Origin: Auanema rhodensis
Lineage: Eukaryota > Nematoda > Chromadorea > Rhabditida > Rhabditidae
DNA length: 64,000 bases
Reading direction: 5' to 3'
Assembly (NCBI GenBank): GCA_964057225.1
Contig: OZ059894.1
Location: forward strand, 24,396,476 to 24,460,475
Shown: positions 40,201 to 54,136 of the stretch, piece by piece
Position numbering within the stretch: the stretch's first letter is position 1
How the letters are laid out: every line of letters starts with the position of its first letter
Translations under genes and position numbers: made by a program
The notes under the pieces: model-generated
The model's database searches: none
What the model saw: the letters and a program-made list of their open reading frames with translations, nothing else
What the model was told of the DNA's origin: nothing

Positions 40201-41816
40201 TTAAATGTACACGTGATGTGCACTTGGTATGTAACTCGCTTCACGTGAAAGATAAAGAGATGCGGTTTTCAAAATTAGATTCCCCATGTCCATATTAGTC
40301 TAAAAACAAATTTTTATTGATATTGGTTCATGGTAACCATGACTTTGAAATTTACGTGAACTCTTGGTATGTATTTCGCTTCACGTGAAAGATAAAGAGA
40401 TGCGGTTTTCAAAATTAGATTCCCCATGTCCATATTAGTCTAAAAACAAATTTTTATTGATATTGGTTCATGGTAACCATGACTTTGAAATTTACGTGAA
40501 CTTTAATTTATGCTAATTAAATGTACACGTGATGTGCACTTGGTATGTATTTCGCTTCACGTGAAAGATAAAGAGATGCGGTTTTCAAAATTAGATTCCC
40601 CATGTCCATATTAGTCTAAAAACAAATTGTTATTGATATTGGTGCATGGTAACCATGACTTTGAAATTTACGTGAACTTTAATTTATGCTAATTAAATGT
40701 ACACGTGATGTGCACTTGGTATGTAACTCGCTTCACGTGAAAGATAAAGAGATGCGGTTTTCAAAATTAGATTCCCCATGTCCATATTAGTCTAAAAACA
40801 AATTTTTATTGATATTGGTGCATGGTAACCATGACTTTGAAATTTACGTGAACTTTAATTTATGCTAAATAAATGTACACGTGATGTGCACTTGGTATGT
40901 AACTCGCTTCACGTGAAAGATAAAGTGATGCGGTTTTCAAAATTAGATTTCCCATGTCCATATTAGTCTAAAAATAAATTTTTATTGATATTGGTTCATG
41001 GTAACCATGACTTTGAAATTTACGTGAACTTTAATTTATGCTAATTAAATGTACACGTGATGTGCACTTGGTATGTATTTCGCTTCAAGTGAAAGATAAA
41101 GAGATGCGGTTTTCAAAATTAGATTCCCCATGTCCATATTAGTCTAAAAACAAATTTTTATTGATATTGGTTCATGATAACCATGACTTTGAAATTTACG
41201 TGAACTTTAATTTATGCTAAATAAATGTACACGTGATGTGCACTTGGTATGTAACTCGCTTCACGTGAAAGATAAAGTGATGCGGTTTTCAAAATTAGAT
41301 TCCCCATGTTCATATTAGTCTAAAAACAAATTTTTATTGATATTGGTGCATGGTAACCATGACTTTGAAATTTACGTGAACTTTAATTTATGCTAATTAA
41401 ATGTACACGTGATGTGCACTTGGTATGTAACTCGCTTCACGTGAAAGATAAAGTGATGCGGTTTTCAAAATTAGATTTCCCATGTTCATATTAGTCTAAA
41501 AACAAATTTTTATTGATATTGGTTCATGGTAACCATGACTTTGAAATTTACGTGAACTTTAATTTATGCTAATTAAATGTACACGTGATGTGCACTTGGT
41601 ATGTAACTCGCTTCACGTGAAAGATAAAGAGATGCGGTTTTCAAAATTAGATTCCCCATGTCCATATTAGTCTAAAAACAAATTTTTATTGATATTGGTT
41701 CATGGTAACCATGACTTTGAAATTTACGTGAACTTTAATTTATGCTAATTAAATGTACACGTGATGTGCACTTGGTATGTATTTTGCTTCACGTGAAAGA
41801 TAAAGAGATGCGGTTT
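37277..41816 (+). repeat. Large tandem duplication, copy 2 (4540 bp, 26 units)
   Basis: Starts with the same 65A+82G+121T+156T unit as copy 1 and reproduces its marked units in order, including the 36-bp deletion unit (40269). The spacing between the two fully marked Q-type units is 880 bp here and 1056 bp in copy 1, a difference of one unit. The last unit (41641) has 142T+143T+145T, which opens the zone III pattern. Confidence 0.93.
40269..40408 (+). repeat. Truncated 140-bp monomer, 36-bp deletion (second)
   Basis: Identical deletion to the unit at 35729, with the junction at 40362/40363, lying 4540 bp downstream. The flanking units (142T+143T on the right, 45G+93T on the left) are also the same. 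It was therefore copied as part of the large duplication and did not arise independently. Confidence 0.97.
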
Positions 41817-44280
41817 TCAAAATTAGATTCCCCATGTCCATATTAGTCTAAAAACAAATTTTTATTGATATGGGTGCATGGTAACCATGACTTTGAAATT
41901 TACGTGAACTTTAATTTATGCTAATTGAATGTACACGTGATGTGCACTTGGTATGTAACTCGCTTCACGTGAAAGATAAAGAGATGCGGTTTTCAAAATT
42001 AGATTCCCCATGTCCATATTAGTCTAAAAACAAATTTTTATTGATATTGGTGCATGGTAACCATGACTTTGAAATTTACGTGAACTTTAATTTATGCTAA
42101 TTAAATGTACACGTGATGTGCACTTGGTATGTAACTCGCTTCACGTGAAAGATAAAGAGATGCGGTTTTCAAAATTAGATTTCCCATGTCCATATTAGTC
42201 TAAAAACAAATTTTTATTGATATTGGTTCATGGTAACCATGACTTTGAAATTTACGTGAACTTTAATTTATGCTAATTAAATGTACACGTGATGTGCACT
42301 TGGTATGTAACTCGCTTCACGTGAAAGATAAAGAGATGCGGTTTTCACAATTTGAATCCCCATGTCCATATTAGTCTAAAAACAAATTTTTATTGATATT
42401 GGTGCATGGTAATCATGACTTTGAAATTTACGTGAACTTTAATTTATGCTAATTAAATGTACACGTGATGTGCACTTGGTATGTAACTCGCTTCACGTGA
42501 AAGATAAAGAGATGCGGTTTTCAAAATTAGATTCCCCATGTCCATATTAGTCTAAAAACAAATTTTTATTGATATTGGTTCATGATAACCATGACTTTGA
42601 AATTTACGTGAACTTTAATTTATGCTAATTAAATGTACACGTGATGTGCACTTGGTATGTAACTCGCTTCACGTGTAAGATAAAGAGATGCGGTTTTCAA
42701 AATTAGATTCCCCATGTCCATATTAGTCTAAAAACAAATTTTTATTGATATTGGTGCATGGTAACCATGACTTTGAAATTTACGTGAACTTTAATTTATG
42801 CTAATTAAATGTACACGTGATGTGCACTTGGTATGTAACTCGCTTCACGTGTAAGATAAAGTGATGCGGTTTTCAAAATTAGATTCCCCATGTCCATATT
42901 AGTCTAAAAACAAATTTTTATTGATATTGGTGCATGGTAACCATGACTTTGAAATTTACGTGAACTTTAATTTATGCTAAATAAATGTACACGTGATGTG
43001 CACTTGGTATGTAACTCGCTTCACGTGAAAGATAAAGAGATGCGGTTTTCAAAATTTGATTCCCCATGTCCATATTAGTCTAGAAACAAACTTTTATTGA
43101 TATTGGTTCTTGGTAACCATGACTTTGAAATTTACGTGAACTTTAATTTATGCTAATTAAATGTACACGTGATGTGCACTTGGTATGTAACTCGCTTCAC
43201 GTGAAAGATAAAGAGATGCGGTTTTCACAATTTGAATCCCCATGTCCATATTAGTCTAAAAACAAATTTTTATTGATATTGGTGCATGGTAACCATGACT
43301 TTGAAATTTACGTGAACTTTAATTTATGCTAATTAAATGTACACGTGATGTGCACTTGGTATGTAACTCGCTTCACGTGAAAGATAAAGAGATGCGGTTT
43401 TCAAAATTAGATTTCCCATGTCCATATTAGTCTAAAAACAAATTTTTATTGATATTGGTTCATGGTAACCATGACTTTGAAATTTACGTGAACTTTAATT
43501 TATGCTAATTAAATGTACACGTGATGTGCACTTGGTATGTAACTCGCTTCACGTGAAAGATAAAGAGATGCGGTTTTCACAATTTGAATCCCCATGTCCA
43601 TATTAGTCTAAAAACAAATTTTTATTGATATTGGTGCATGGTAATCATGACTTTGAAATTTACGTGAACTTTAATTTATGCTAATTAAATGTACACGTGA
43701 TGTGCACTTGGTATGTAACTCGCTTCACGTGAAAGATAAAGAGATGCGGTTTTCAAAATTAGATTCCCCATGTCCATATTAGTCTAAAAACAAATTTTTA
43801 TTGATATTGGTTCATGATAACCATGACTTTGAAATTTACGTGAACTTTAATTTATGCTAAATAAATGTACACGTGATGTGCACTTGGTATGTAACTCGCT
43901 TCACGTGAAAGATAAAGTGATGCGGTTTTCAAAATTAGATTCCCCATGTTCATATTAGTCTAAAAACAAATTTTTATTGATATTGGTGCATGGTAACCAT
44001 GACTTTGAAATTTACGTGAACTTTAATTTATGCTAATTAAATGTACACGTGATGTGCACTTGGTATGTAACTCGCTTCACGTGAAAGATAAAGTGATGCG
44101 GTTTTCAAAATTAGATTTCCCATGTTCATATTAGTCTAAAAACAAATTTTTATTGATATTGGTTCATGGTAACCATGACTTTGAAATTTACGTGAACTTT
44201 AATTTATGCTAATTAAATGTACACGTGATGTGCACTTGGTATGTATTTCGCTTCAAGTGAAAGATAAAGAGATGCGGTTT
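41817..44280 (+). repeat. Zone III entry block, diverged relative of the 14-unit HOR
   Basis: Fourteen units. Together with the unit at 41641 they make a 15-unit spacing (2640 bp) between the 142T/143T/145T units at 41641 and 44281. The first three (56G+111G, G, 14T) match the HOR at 44281. Later units carry the private combination 4C+9T+13A (42345, 43225, 43577) and 69T (42345, 43577). Units 43753-44280 copy the 65A/109A/166T, 22T and 14T+22T trio of 36573-37100 and 41113-41640. Confidence 0.85.
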
Positions 44281-46744
44281 TCAAAATTAGATTCCCCATG
44301 TCCATATTAGTCTAAAAACAAATTTTTATTGATATTGGTTCATGGTAACCATGACTTTGAAATTTACGTGAACTTTAATTTATGCTAATTAAATGTACAC
44401 GTGATGTGCACTTGGTATGTATTTTGCTTCACGTGAAAGATAAAGAGATGCGGTTTTCAAAATTAGATTCCCCATGTCCATATTAGTCTAAAAACAAATT
44501 TTTATTGATATGGGTGCATGGTAACCATGACTTTGAAATTTACGTGAACGTTAATTTATGCTAATTGAATGTACACGTGATGTGCACTTGGTATGTAACT
44601 CGCTTCACGTGAAAGATAAAGAGATGCGGTTTTCAAAATTAGATTCCCCATGTCCATATTAGTCTAAAAACAAATTTTTATTGATATTGGTGCATGGTAA
44701 CCATGACTTTGAAATTTACGTGAACTTTAATTTATGCTAATTAAATGTACACGTGATGTGCACTTGGTATGTAACTCGCTTCACGTGAAAGATAAAGAGA
44801 TGCGGTTTTCAAAATTAGATTTCCCATGTCCATATTAGTCTAAAAACAAATTTTTATTGATATTGGTTCATGGTAACCATGACTTTGAAATTTACGTGAA
44901 CTTTAATTTATGCTAATTAAATGTACACGTGATGTGCACTTGGTATGTAACTCGCTTCACGTGAAAGATAAAGAGATGCGGTTTTCACAATTAGATTCCC
45001 CATGTCCATATTAGTCTAAAAACAAATTTTTATTGATATTGGTTCATGATAACCATGACTTTGAAATTTACGTGAACTTTAATTTATGCTAATTAAATGT
45101 ACACGTGATGTGCACTTGGTATGTAACTCGCTTCACGTGTAAGATAAAGAGATGCGGTTTTCAAAATTAGATTCCCCATGTCCATATTAGTCTAAAAACA
45201 AATTTTTATTGATATTGGTGCATGGTAACCATGACTTTGAAATTTACGTGAACTTTAATTTATGCTAATTAAATGTACACGTGATGTGCACTTGGTATGT
45301 AACTCGCTTCACGTGTAAGATAAAGTGATGCGGTTTTCAAAATTAGATTCCCCATGTCCATATTAGTCTAAAAACAAATTTTTATTGATATTGGTGCATG
45401 GTAACCATGACTTTGAAATTTACGTGAACTTTAATTTATGCTAAATAAATGTACACGTGATGTGCACTTGGTATGTAACTCGCTTCACGTGAAAGATAAA
45501 GAGATGCGGTTTTCAAAATTAGATTTCCCATGTCCATATTAGTCTAAAAACAAATTTTTATTGATATTGGTTCATGGTAACCATGACTTTGAAATTTACG
45601 TGAACTTTAATTTATGCTAATTAAATGTACACGTGATGTGCACTTGGTATGTAACTCGCTTCACGTGAAAGATAAAGAGATGCGGTTTTCACAATTAGAT
45701 TCCCCATGTCCATATTAGTCTAAAAACAAATTTTTATTGATATTGGTTCATGATAACCATGACTTTGAAATTTACGTGAACTTTAATTTATGCTAATTAA
45801 ATGTACACGTGATGTGCACTTGGTATGTAACTCGCTTCACGTGTAAGATAAAGAGATGCGGTTTTCAAAATTAGATTCCCCATGTCCATATTAGTCTAAA
45901 AACAAATTTTTATTGATATTGGTGCATGGTAACCATGACTTTGAAATTTACGTGAACTTTAATTTATGCTAATTAAATGTACACGTGATGTGCACTTGGT
46001 ATGTAACTCGCTTCACGTGTAAGATAAAGTGATGCGGTTTTCAAAATTAGATTCCCCATGTCCATATTAGTCTAAAAACAAATTTTTATTGATATTGGTG
46101 CATGGTAACCATGACTTTGAAATTTACGTGAACTTTAATTTATGCTAAATAAATGTACACGTGATGTGCACTTGGTATGTAACTCGCTTCACGTGAAAGA
46201 TAAAGAGATGCGGTTTTCAAAATTTGATTCCCCATGTCCATATTAGTCTAGAAACAAACTTTTATTGATATTGGTTCATGGTAACCATGACTTTGAAATT
46301 TACGTGAACTTTAATTTATGCTAATTAAATGTACACGTGATGTGCACTTGGTATGTAACTCGCTTCACGTGAAAGATAAAGAGATGCGGTTTTCAAAATT
46401 AGATTCCCCATGTTCATATTAGTCTAAAAACAAATTTTTATTGATATTGGTGCATGGTAACCATGACTTTGAAATTTACGTGAACTTTAATTTATGCTAA
46501 TTAAATGTACACGTGATGTGCACTTGGTATGTAACTCGCTTCACGTGAAAGATAAAAAGATGCGGTTTTCAAAATTAGATTCCCCATGTCCATATTAGTC
46601 TAAAAACAAATTTTTATTGATATTGGTTCATGGTAACCATGACTTTGAAATTTACGTGAACTTTAATTTATGCTAATTAAATGTACACGTGATGTGCACT
46701 TGGTATGTAACTCGCTTCACGTGAAAGATAAAGAGATGCGGTTT
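44281..46744 (+). repeat. 14-unit higher-order repeat, copy 1 (2464 bp)
   Basis: Unit order by markers: 142T+143T+145T; 56G+94G+111G; G; 14T; then a (4C+65A+156T), b (60G+156T+166T), c (60G+109A), d (14T); a, b, c, d' (9T+35G+43C); 22T+165A; T. The same 14 units in the same order follow at 46745-49208. The 94G change is shared by these two copies and absent from the related unit at 41817. Its a-b-c-d part is itself a duplicated 4-unit repeat. Confidence 0.92.
44985..46392 (+). repeat. Nested 4-unit repeat (704 bp) inside HOR copy 1
   Basis: Units a-b-c-d at 44985-45688 are followed by a-b-c-d' at 45689-46392. The fourth unit differs: d has 14T, and d' has 9T with 35G and 43C. The a, b and c units match on all the diagnostic markers. 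Confidence 0.88.
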
Positions 46745-49208
46745 TCACAATTAGATTCCCCATGTCCATATTAGTCTAAAAACAAATTTTTATTGATATT
46801 GGTTCATGGTAACCATGACTTTGAAATTTACGTGAACTTTAATTTATGCTAATTAAATGTACACGTGATGTGCACTTGGTATGTATTTTGCTTCACGTGA
46901 AAGATAAAGAGATGCGGTTTTCAAAATTAGATTCCCCATGTCCATATTAGTCTAAAAACAAATTTTTATTGATATGGGTGCATGGTAACCATGACTTTGA
47001 AATTTACGTGAACGTTAATTTATGCTAATTGAATGTACACGTGATGTGCACTTGGTATGTAACTCGCTTCACGTGAAAGATAAAGAGATGCGGTTTTCAA
47101 AATTAGATTCCCCATGTCCATATTAGTCTAAAAACAAATTTTTATTGATATTGGTGCATGGTAACCATGACTTTGAAATTTACGTGAACTTTAATTTATG
47201 CTAATTAAATGTACACGTGATGTGCACTTGGTATGTAACTCGCTTCACGTGAAAGATAAAGAGATGCGGTTTTCAAAATTAGATTTCCCATGTCCATATT
47301 AGTCTAAAAACAAATTTTTATTGATATTGGTTCATGGTAACCATGACTTTGAAATTTACGTGAACTTTAATTTATGCTAATTAAATGTACACGTGATGTG
47401 CACTTGGTATGTAACTCGCTTCACGTGAAAGATAAAGAGATGCGGTTTTCACAATTAGATTCCCCATGTCCATATTAGTCTAAAAACAAATTTTTATTGA
47501 TATTGGTTCATGATAACCATGACTTTGAAATTTACGTGAACTTTAATTTATGCTAATTAAATGTACACGTGATGTGCACTTGGTATGTAACTCGCTTCAC
47601 GTGTAAGATAAAGAGATGCGGTTTTCAAAATTAGATTCCCCATGTCCATATTAGTCTAAAAACAAATTTTTATTGATATTGGTGCATGGTAACCATGACT
47701 TTGAAATTTACGTGAACTTTAATTTATGCTAATTAAATGTACACGTGATGTGCACTTGGTATGTAACTCGCTTCACGTGTAAGATAAAGTGATGCGGTTT
47801 TCAAAATTAGATTCCCCATGTCCATATTAGTCTAAAAACAAATTTTTATTGATATTGGTGCATGGTAACCATGACTTTGAAATTTACGTGAACTTTAATT
47901 TATGCTAAATAAATGTACACGTGATGTGCACTTGGTATGTAACTCGCTTCACGTGAAAGATAAAGAGATGCGGTTTTCAAAATTAGATTTCCCATGTCCA
48001 TATTAGTCTAAAAACAAATTTTTATTGATATTGGTTCATGGTAACCATGACTTTGAAATTTACGTGAACTTTAATTTATGCTAATTAAATGTACACGTGA
48101 TGTGCACTTGGTATGTAACTCGCTTCACGTGAAAGATAAAGAGATGCGGTTTTCACAATTAGATTCCCCATGTCCATATTAGTCTAAAAACAAATTTTTA
48201 TTGATATTGGTTCATGATAACCATGACTTTGAAATTTACGTGAACTTTAATTTATGCTAATTAAATGTACACGTGATGTGCACTTGGTATGTAACTCGCT
48301 TCACGTGTAAGATAAAGAGATGCGGTTTTCAAAATTAGATTCCCCATGTCCATATTAGTCTAAAAACAAATTTTTATTGATATTGGTGCATGGTAACCAT
48401 GACTTTGAAATTTACGTGAACTTTAATTTATGCTAATTAAATGTACACGTGATGTGCACTTGGTATGTAACTCGCTTCACGTGTAAGATAAAGTGATGCG
48501 GTTTTCAAAATTAGATTCCCCATGTCCATATTAGTCTAAAAACAAATTTTTATTGATATTGGTGCATGGTAACCATGACTTTGAAATTTACGTGAACTTT
48601 AATTTATGCTAAATAAATGTACACGTGATGTGCACTTGGTATGTAACTCGCTTCACGTGAAAGATAAAGAGATGCGGTTTTCAAAATTTGATTCCCCATG
48701 TCCATATTAGTCTAGAAACAAACTTTTATTGATATTGGTTCATGGTAACCATGACTTTGAAATTTACGTGAACTTTAATTTATGCTAATTAAATGTACAC
48801 GTGATGTGCACTTGGTATGTAACTCGCTTCACGTGAAAGATAAAGAGATGCGGTTTTCAAAATTAGATTCCCCATGTTCATATTAGTCTAAAAACAAATT
48901 TTTATTGATATTGGTGCATGGTAACCATGACTTTGAAATTTACGTGAACTTTAATTTATGCTAATTAAATGTACACGTGATGTGCACTTGGTATGTAACT
49001 CGCTTCACGTGAAAGATAAAAAGATGCGGTTTTCAAAATTAGATTCCCCATGTCCATATTAGTCTAAAAACAAATTTTTATTGATATTGGTTCATGGTAA
49101 CCATGACTTTGAAATTTACGTGAACTTTAATTTATGCTAATTAAATGTACACGTGATGTGCACTTGGTATGTAACTCGCTTCACGTGAAAGATAAAGAGA
49201 TGCGGTTT
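46745..49208 (+). repeat. 14-unit higher-order repeat, copy 2 (2464 bp)
   Basis: Repeats every marked unit of 44281-46744 with an exact 2464-bp offset. The one difference I found is at the first unit: TCACAATT here against TCAAAATT at 44281. Near-identity over 14 units, with rare markers in most of them, points to a recent tandem duplication or conversion. Confidence 0.92.
47449..48856 (+). repeat. Nested 4-unit repeat (704 bp) inside HOR copy 2
   Basis: The same a-b-c-d, a-b-c-d' structure as 44985-46392, at a 2464-bp offset. It shows that the 4-unit duplication came first and was carried along by the 14-unit event. Confidence 0.88.
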
Positions 49209-52200
49209 TCAAAATTAGATTCCCCATGTCCATATTAGTCTAAAAACAAATTTTTATTGATATTGGTGCATGGTAACCATGACTTTGAAATTTACGTGAA
49301 CTTTAATTTATGCTAATTAAATGTACACGTGATGTGCACTTGGTATGTAACTCGCTTCACGTGAAAGATAAAGAGATGCGGTTTTCAAAATTAGATTTCC
49401 CATGTCCATATTAGTCTAAAAACAAATTTTTATTGATATTGGTTCATGGTAACCATGACTTTGAAATTTACGTGAACTTTAATTTATGCTAATTAAATGT
49501 ACACGTGATGTGCACTTGGTATGTAACTCGCTTCACGTGAAAGATAAAGAGATGCGGTTTTCACAATTTGAATCCCCATGTCCTTATTAGTCTAAAAACA
49601 AATTTTTATTGATATTGGTGCATGGTAATCATGACTTTGAAATTTACGTGAACTTTAATTTATGCTAATTAAATGTACACGTGATGTGCACTTGGTATGT
49701 AACTCGCTTCACGTGAAAGATAAAGAGATGCGGTTTTCAAAATTAGATTCCCCATGTCCATATTAGTCTAAAAACAAATTTTTATTGATATTGGTTCATG
49801 GTAACCATGACTTTGAAATTTACGTGAACTTTAATTTATGCTAATTAAATGTACACGTGATGTGCACTTGGTATGTAACTCGCTTCACGTGTAAGATAAA
49901 GAGATGCGGTTTTCAAAATTAGATTCCCCATGTTCATATTAGTCTAAAAACAAATTTTTATTGATATTGGTGCATGGTAACCATGACTTTGAAATTTACG
50001 TGAACTTTAATTTATGCTAATTAAATGTACACGTGATGTGCACTTGGTATGTAACTCGCTTCACGTGAAAGATAAAGAGATGCGGTTTTCAAAATTAGAT
50101 TTTCCATGTCCATATTAGTCTAAAAACAAATTTTTATTGATATTGGTTCATGGTAACCATGACTTTGAAATTTACGTGAACTTTAATTTATGCTAATTAA
50201 ATGTACACGTGATGTGCACTTGGTATGTAACTCGCTTCACGTGAAAGATAAAGAGATGCGGTTTTCAAAATTAGATTCCCCATGTCCATATTAGTCTAAA
50301 AACAAATTTTTATTGATATTGGTGCATGGTAACCATGACTTTGAAATTTACGTGAACTTTAATTTATGCTAATTAAATGTACACGTGATGTGCACTTGGT
50401 ATGTAACTCGCTTCACGTGAAAGATAAAGAGATGCGGTTTTCAAAATTAGATTTCCCATGTCCATATTAGTCTAAAAACAAATTTTTATTGATATTGGTG
50501 CATGGTAATCATGACTTTGAAATTTACGTGAACTTTAATTTATGCTAATTAAATGTACACGTGATGTGCACTTGGTATGTAACTCGCTTCACGTCAAAGA
50601 TAAAGAGATGCGGTTTTCAAAATTAGATTCCCCATGTCCATATTAGTCTAAAAACAAATTTTTATTGATATTGGTTCATGATAACCATGACTTTGAAATT
50701 TACGTGAACTTTAATTTATGCTAATTAAATGTACACGTGATGTGCACTTGGTATGTAACTCGCTTCACGTGTAAGATAAAGAGATGCGGTTTTCAAAATT
50801 AGATTCCCCATGTCCATATTAGTCTAAAAACAAATTTTTATTGATATTGGTTCATGGTAACCATGACTTTGAAATTTACGTGAACTTTAATTTATGCTAA
50901 ATAAATGTACACGTGATGTGCACTTGGTATGTAACTCGCTTCACGTGAAAGAGAAAGTGATGCGGTTTTCAAAATTAGATTCCCCATGTTCATATTAGTC
51001 TAAAAACAAATTTTTATTGATATTGGTGCATGGTAACCATGACTTTGAAATTTACGTGAACTTTAATTTATGCTAATTAAATGTACACGTGATGTGCACT
51101 TGGTATGTAACTCGCTTCACGTGAAAGATAAAGAGATGCGGTTTTCAAAATTAGATTCCCCATGTCCATATTAGTCTAAAAACAAATTTTTATTGATATT
51201 GGTTCATGATAACCATGACTTTGAAATTTACGTGAACTTTAATTTATGCTAATTAAATGTACACGTGATGTGCACTTGGTATGTAACTCGCTTCACGTGT
51301 AAGATAAAGAGATGCGGTTTTCAAAATTAGATTCCCCATGTCCATATTAGTCTAAAAACAAATTTTTATTGATATTGGTGCATGGTAACCATGACTTTGA
51401 AATTTACGTGAACTTTAATTTATGCTAAATAAATGTACACGTGATGTGCACTTGGTATGTAACTCGCTTCACGTGAAAGATAAAGTGATGCGGTTTTCAA
51501 AATTAGATTCCCCATGTCCATATTAGTCTAAAAACAAATTTTTATTGATATTGGTTCATGGTAACCATGACTTTGAAATTTACGTGAACTTTAATTTATG
51601 CTAATTAAATGTACACGTGATGTGCACTTGGTATGTAACTCGCTTCACGTGAAAGATAAAGAGATGCGGTTTTCACAATTTGATTCCCCATGTCCATATT
51701 AGTCTAGAAACAAACTTTTATTGATATTGGTTCATGGTAACCATGACTTTGAAATTTACGTGAACTTTAATTTATGCTAATTAAATGTACACGTGATGTG
51801 CACTTGGTATGTAACTCGCTTCACGTGAAAGATAAAGAGATGCGGTTTTCAAAATTAGATTCCCCATGTTCATATTAGTCTAAAAACAAATTTTTATTGA
51901 TATTGGTGCATGGTAACCATGACTTTGAAATTTACGTGAACTTTAATTTATGCTAATTAAATGTACACGTGATGTGCACTTGGTATGTAACTCGCTTCAC
52001 GTGAAAGATAAAGAGATGCGGTTTTCAAAATTAGATTCCCCATGTCCATATTAGTCTAAAAACAAATTTTTATTGATATTGGTTCATGGTAACCATGACT
52101 TTGAAATTTACGTGAACTTTAATTTATGCTAATTAAATGTACACGTGATGTGCACTTGGTATGTAACTCGCTTCACGTGAAAGATAAAGAGATGCGGTTT

Positions 52201-53432
52201 TCAAAATTAGATTCCCCATGTCCATATTAGTCTAAAAACAAATTTTTATTGATATTGGTTCATGGTAACCATGACTTTGAAATTTACGTGAACTTTAATT
52301 TATGCTAATTAAATGTACACGTGATGTGCACTTGGTATGTAACTCGCTTCACGTGAAAGATAAAGAGATGCGGTTTTCAAAATTAGATTCCCCATGTCCA
52401 TATTAGTCTAAAAACAAATTTTTATTGATATTGGTGCATGGTAACCATGACTTTGAAATTTACGTGAACTTTAATTTATGCTAATTAAATGTACACGTGA
52501 TGTGCACTTGGTATGTAACTCGCTTCACGTGAAAGATAAAGTGATGCGGTTTTCAAAATTAGATTCCCCATGTCCATATTAGTCTAAAAACAAATTTTTA
52601 TTGATATGGGTGCATGGTAACCATGACTTTGAAATTTACGTGAACTTTAATTTATGCTAATTAAATGTACACGTGATGTGCACTTGGTATGTAACTCGCT
52701 TCACGTGAAAGATAAAGAGATGCGGTTTTCAAAATTAGATTCCCCATGTCCATATTAGTCTAAAAACAAATTTTTATTGATATTGGTGCATGGTAACCAT
52801 GACTTTGAAATTTACGTGAACTTTAATTTATGCTAATTAAATGTACACGTGATGTGCACTTGGTATGTAACTCGCTTCACGTGAAAGATAAAGAGATGCG
52901 GTTTTCAAAATTAGATTCCCCATGTCCATATTAGTCTAAAAACAAATTTTTATTGATATTGGTTCATGGTAACCATGACTTTGAAATTTACGTGAACTTT
53001 AATTTATGCTAATTAAATGTACACGTGATGTGCACTTGGTATGTAACTCGCTTCACGTGAAAGATAAAGAGATGCGGTTTTCAAAATTAGATTCCCCATG
53101 TCCATATTAGTCTAAAAACAAATTTTTATTGATATTGGTGCATGGTAACCATGACTTTGAAATTTACGTGAACTTTAATTTATGCTAATTAAATGTACAC
53201 GTGATGTGCACTTGGTATGTAACTCGCTTCACGTGAAAGATAAAGAGATGCGGTTTTCAAAATTAGATTCCCCATGTCCATATTAGTCTAAAAACAAATT
53301 TTTATTGATATTGGTTCATGATAACCATGACTTTGAAATTTACGTGAACTTTAATTTATGCTAATTAAATGTACACGTGATGTGCACTTGGTATGTAACT
53401 CGCTTCACGTGAAAGATAAAGAGATGCGGTTT
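49209..53432 (+). repeat. Mixed zone III satellite, left
   Basis: Twenty-four full units with scattered zone III markers (22T, 65A, 109A, 156T, 166T) and no clean period. Recognisable pieces are a 4C+9T+13A+69T unit (49561, with private 24T), a 14T+69T unit with 155C that breaks the third ACGTGA (50441), and the run 65A+156T, 109A+166T, T, d'-like, 22T at 51145-52024. The last run is seen again 23 units later. From 52025 to 53432 plain T and G units dominate. Confidence 0.8.
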
Positions 53433-54136
53433 TCAAAATTAGATTCCCCATGTTCATATTAGTCTAAAAACAAATTTTTATTGATATTGGTGCATGGTAA
53501 CCATGACTTTGAAATTTACGTGAACTTTAATTTATGCTAATTAAATGAACACGTGATGTGCACTTGGTATGTAACTCGCTTCACGTGAAAGATAAAGAGA
53601 TGCGGTTTTCAAAATTAGATTCCCCATGTCCATATTAGTCTAAAAACAAATTTTTATTGATATTGGTTCATGGTAACCATGACTTTGAAATTTACGTGAA
53701 CTTTAATTTATGCTAATTAAATGTACACGTGATGTGCACTTGGTATGTAACTCGCTTCACGTGAAAGATAAAGAGATGCGGTTTTCAAAATTAGATTCCC
53801 CATGTCCATATTAGTCTAAAAACAAATTTTTATTGATATTGGTTCATGGTAACCATGACTTTGAAATTTACGTGAACTTTAATTTATGCTAATTAAATGT
53901 ACACGTGATGTGCACTTGGTATGTAACTCGCTTCACGTGAAAGATAAAGAGATGCGGTTTTCAAAATTAGATTCCCCATGTCCATATTAGTCTAAAAACA
54001 AATTTTTATTGATATTGGTGCATGGTAACCATGACTTTGAAATTTACGTGAACTTTAATTTATGCTAATTAAATGTACACGTGATGTGCACTTGGTATGT
54101 AACTCGCTTCACGTGAAAGATAAAGAGATGCGGTTT
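53433..54136 (+). repeat. 4-unit tandem duplication, copy 1 (704 bp)
   Basis: Four units, the first marked by 22T and the private 116A (AAATGAAC). They are repeated at 54137-54840 with an exact 704-bp offset. Confidence 0.82.

Noticed and set aside
32561-41816. Assembly artefact as the explanation for the 4.5-kb duplication
   Set aside because: Not excluded, but the copies differ by one whole unit and by at least one base, and the join is a chimeric unit. A simple duplicated contig would not produce these. Read support remains the decisive test.
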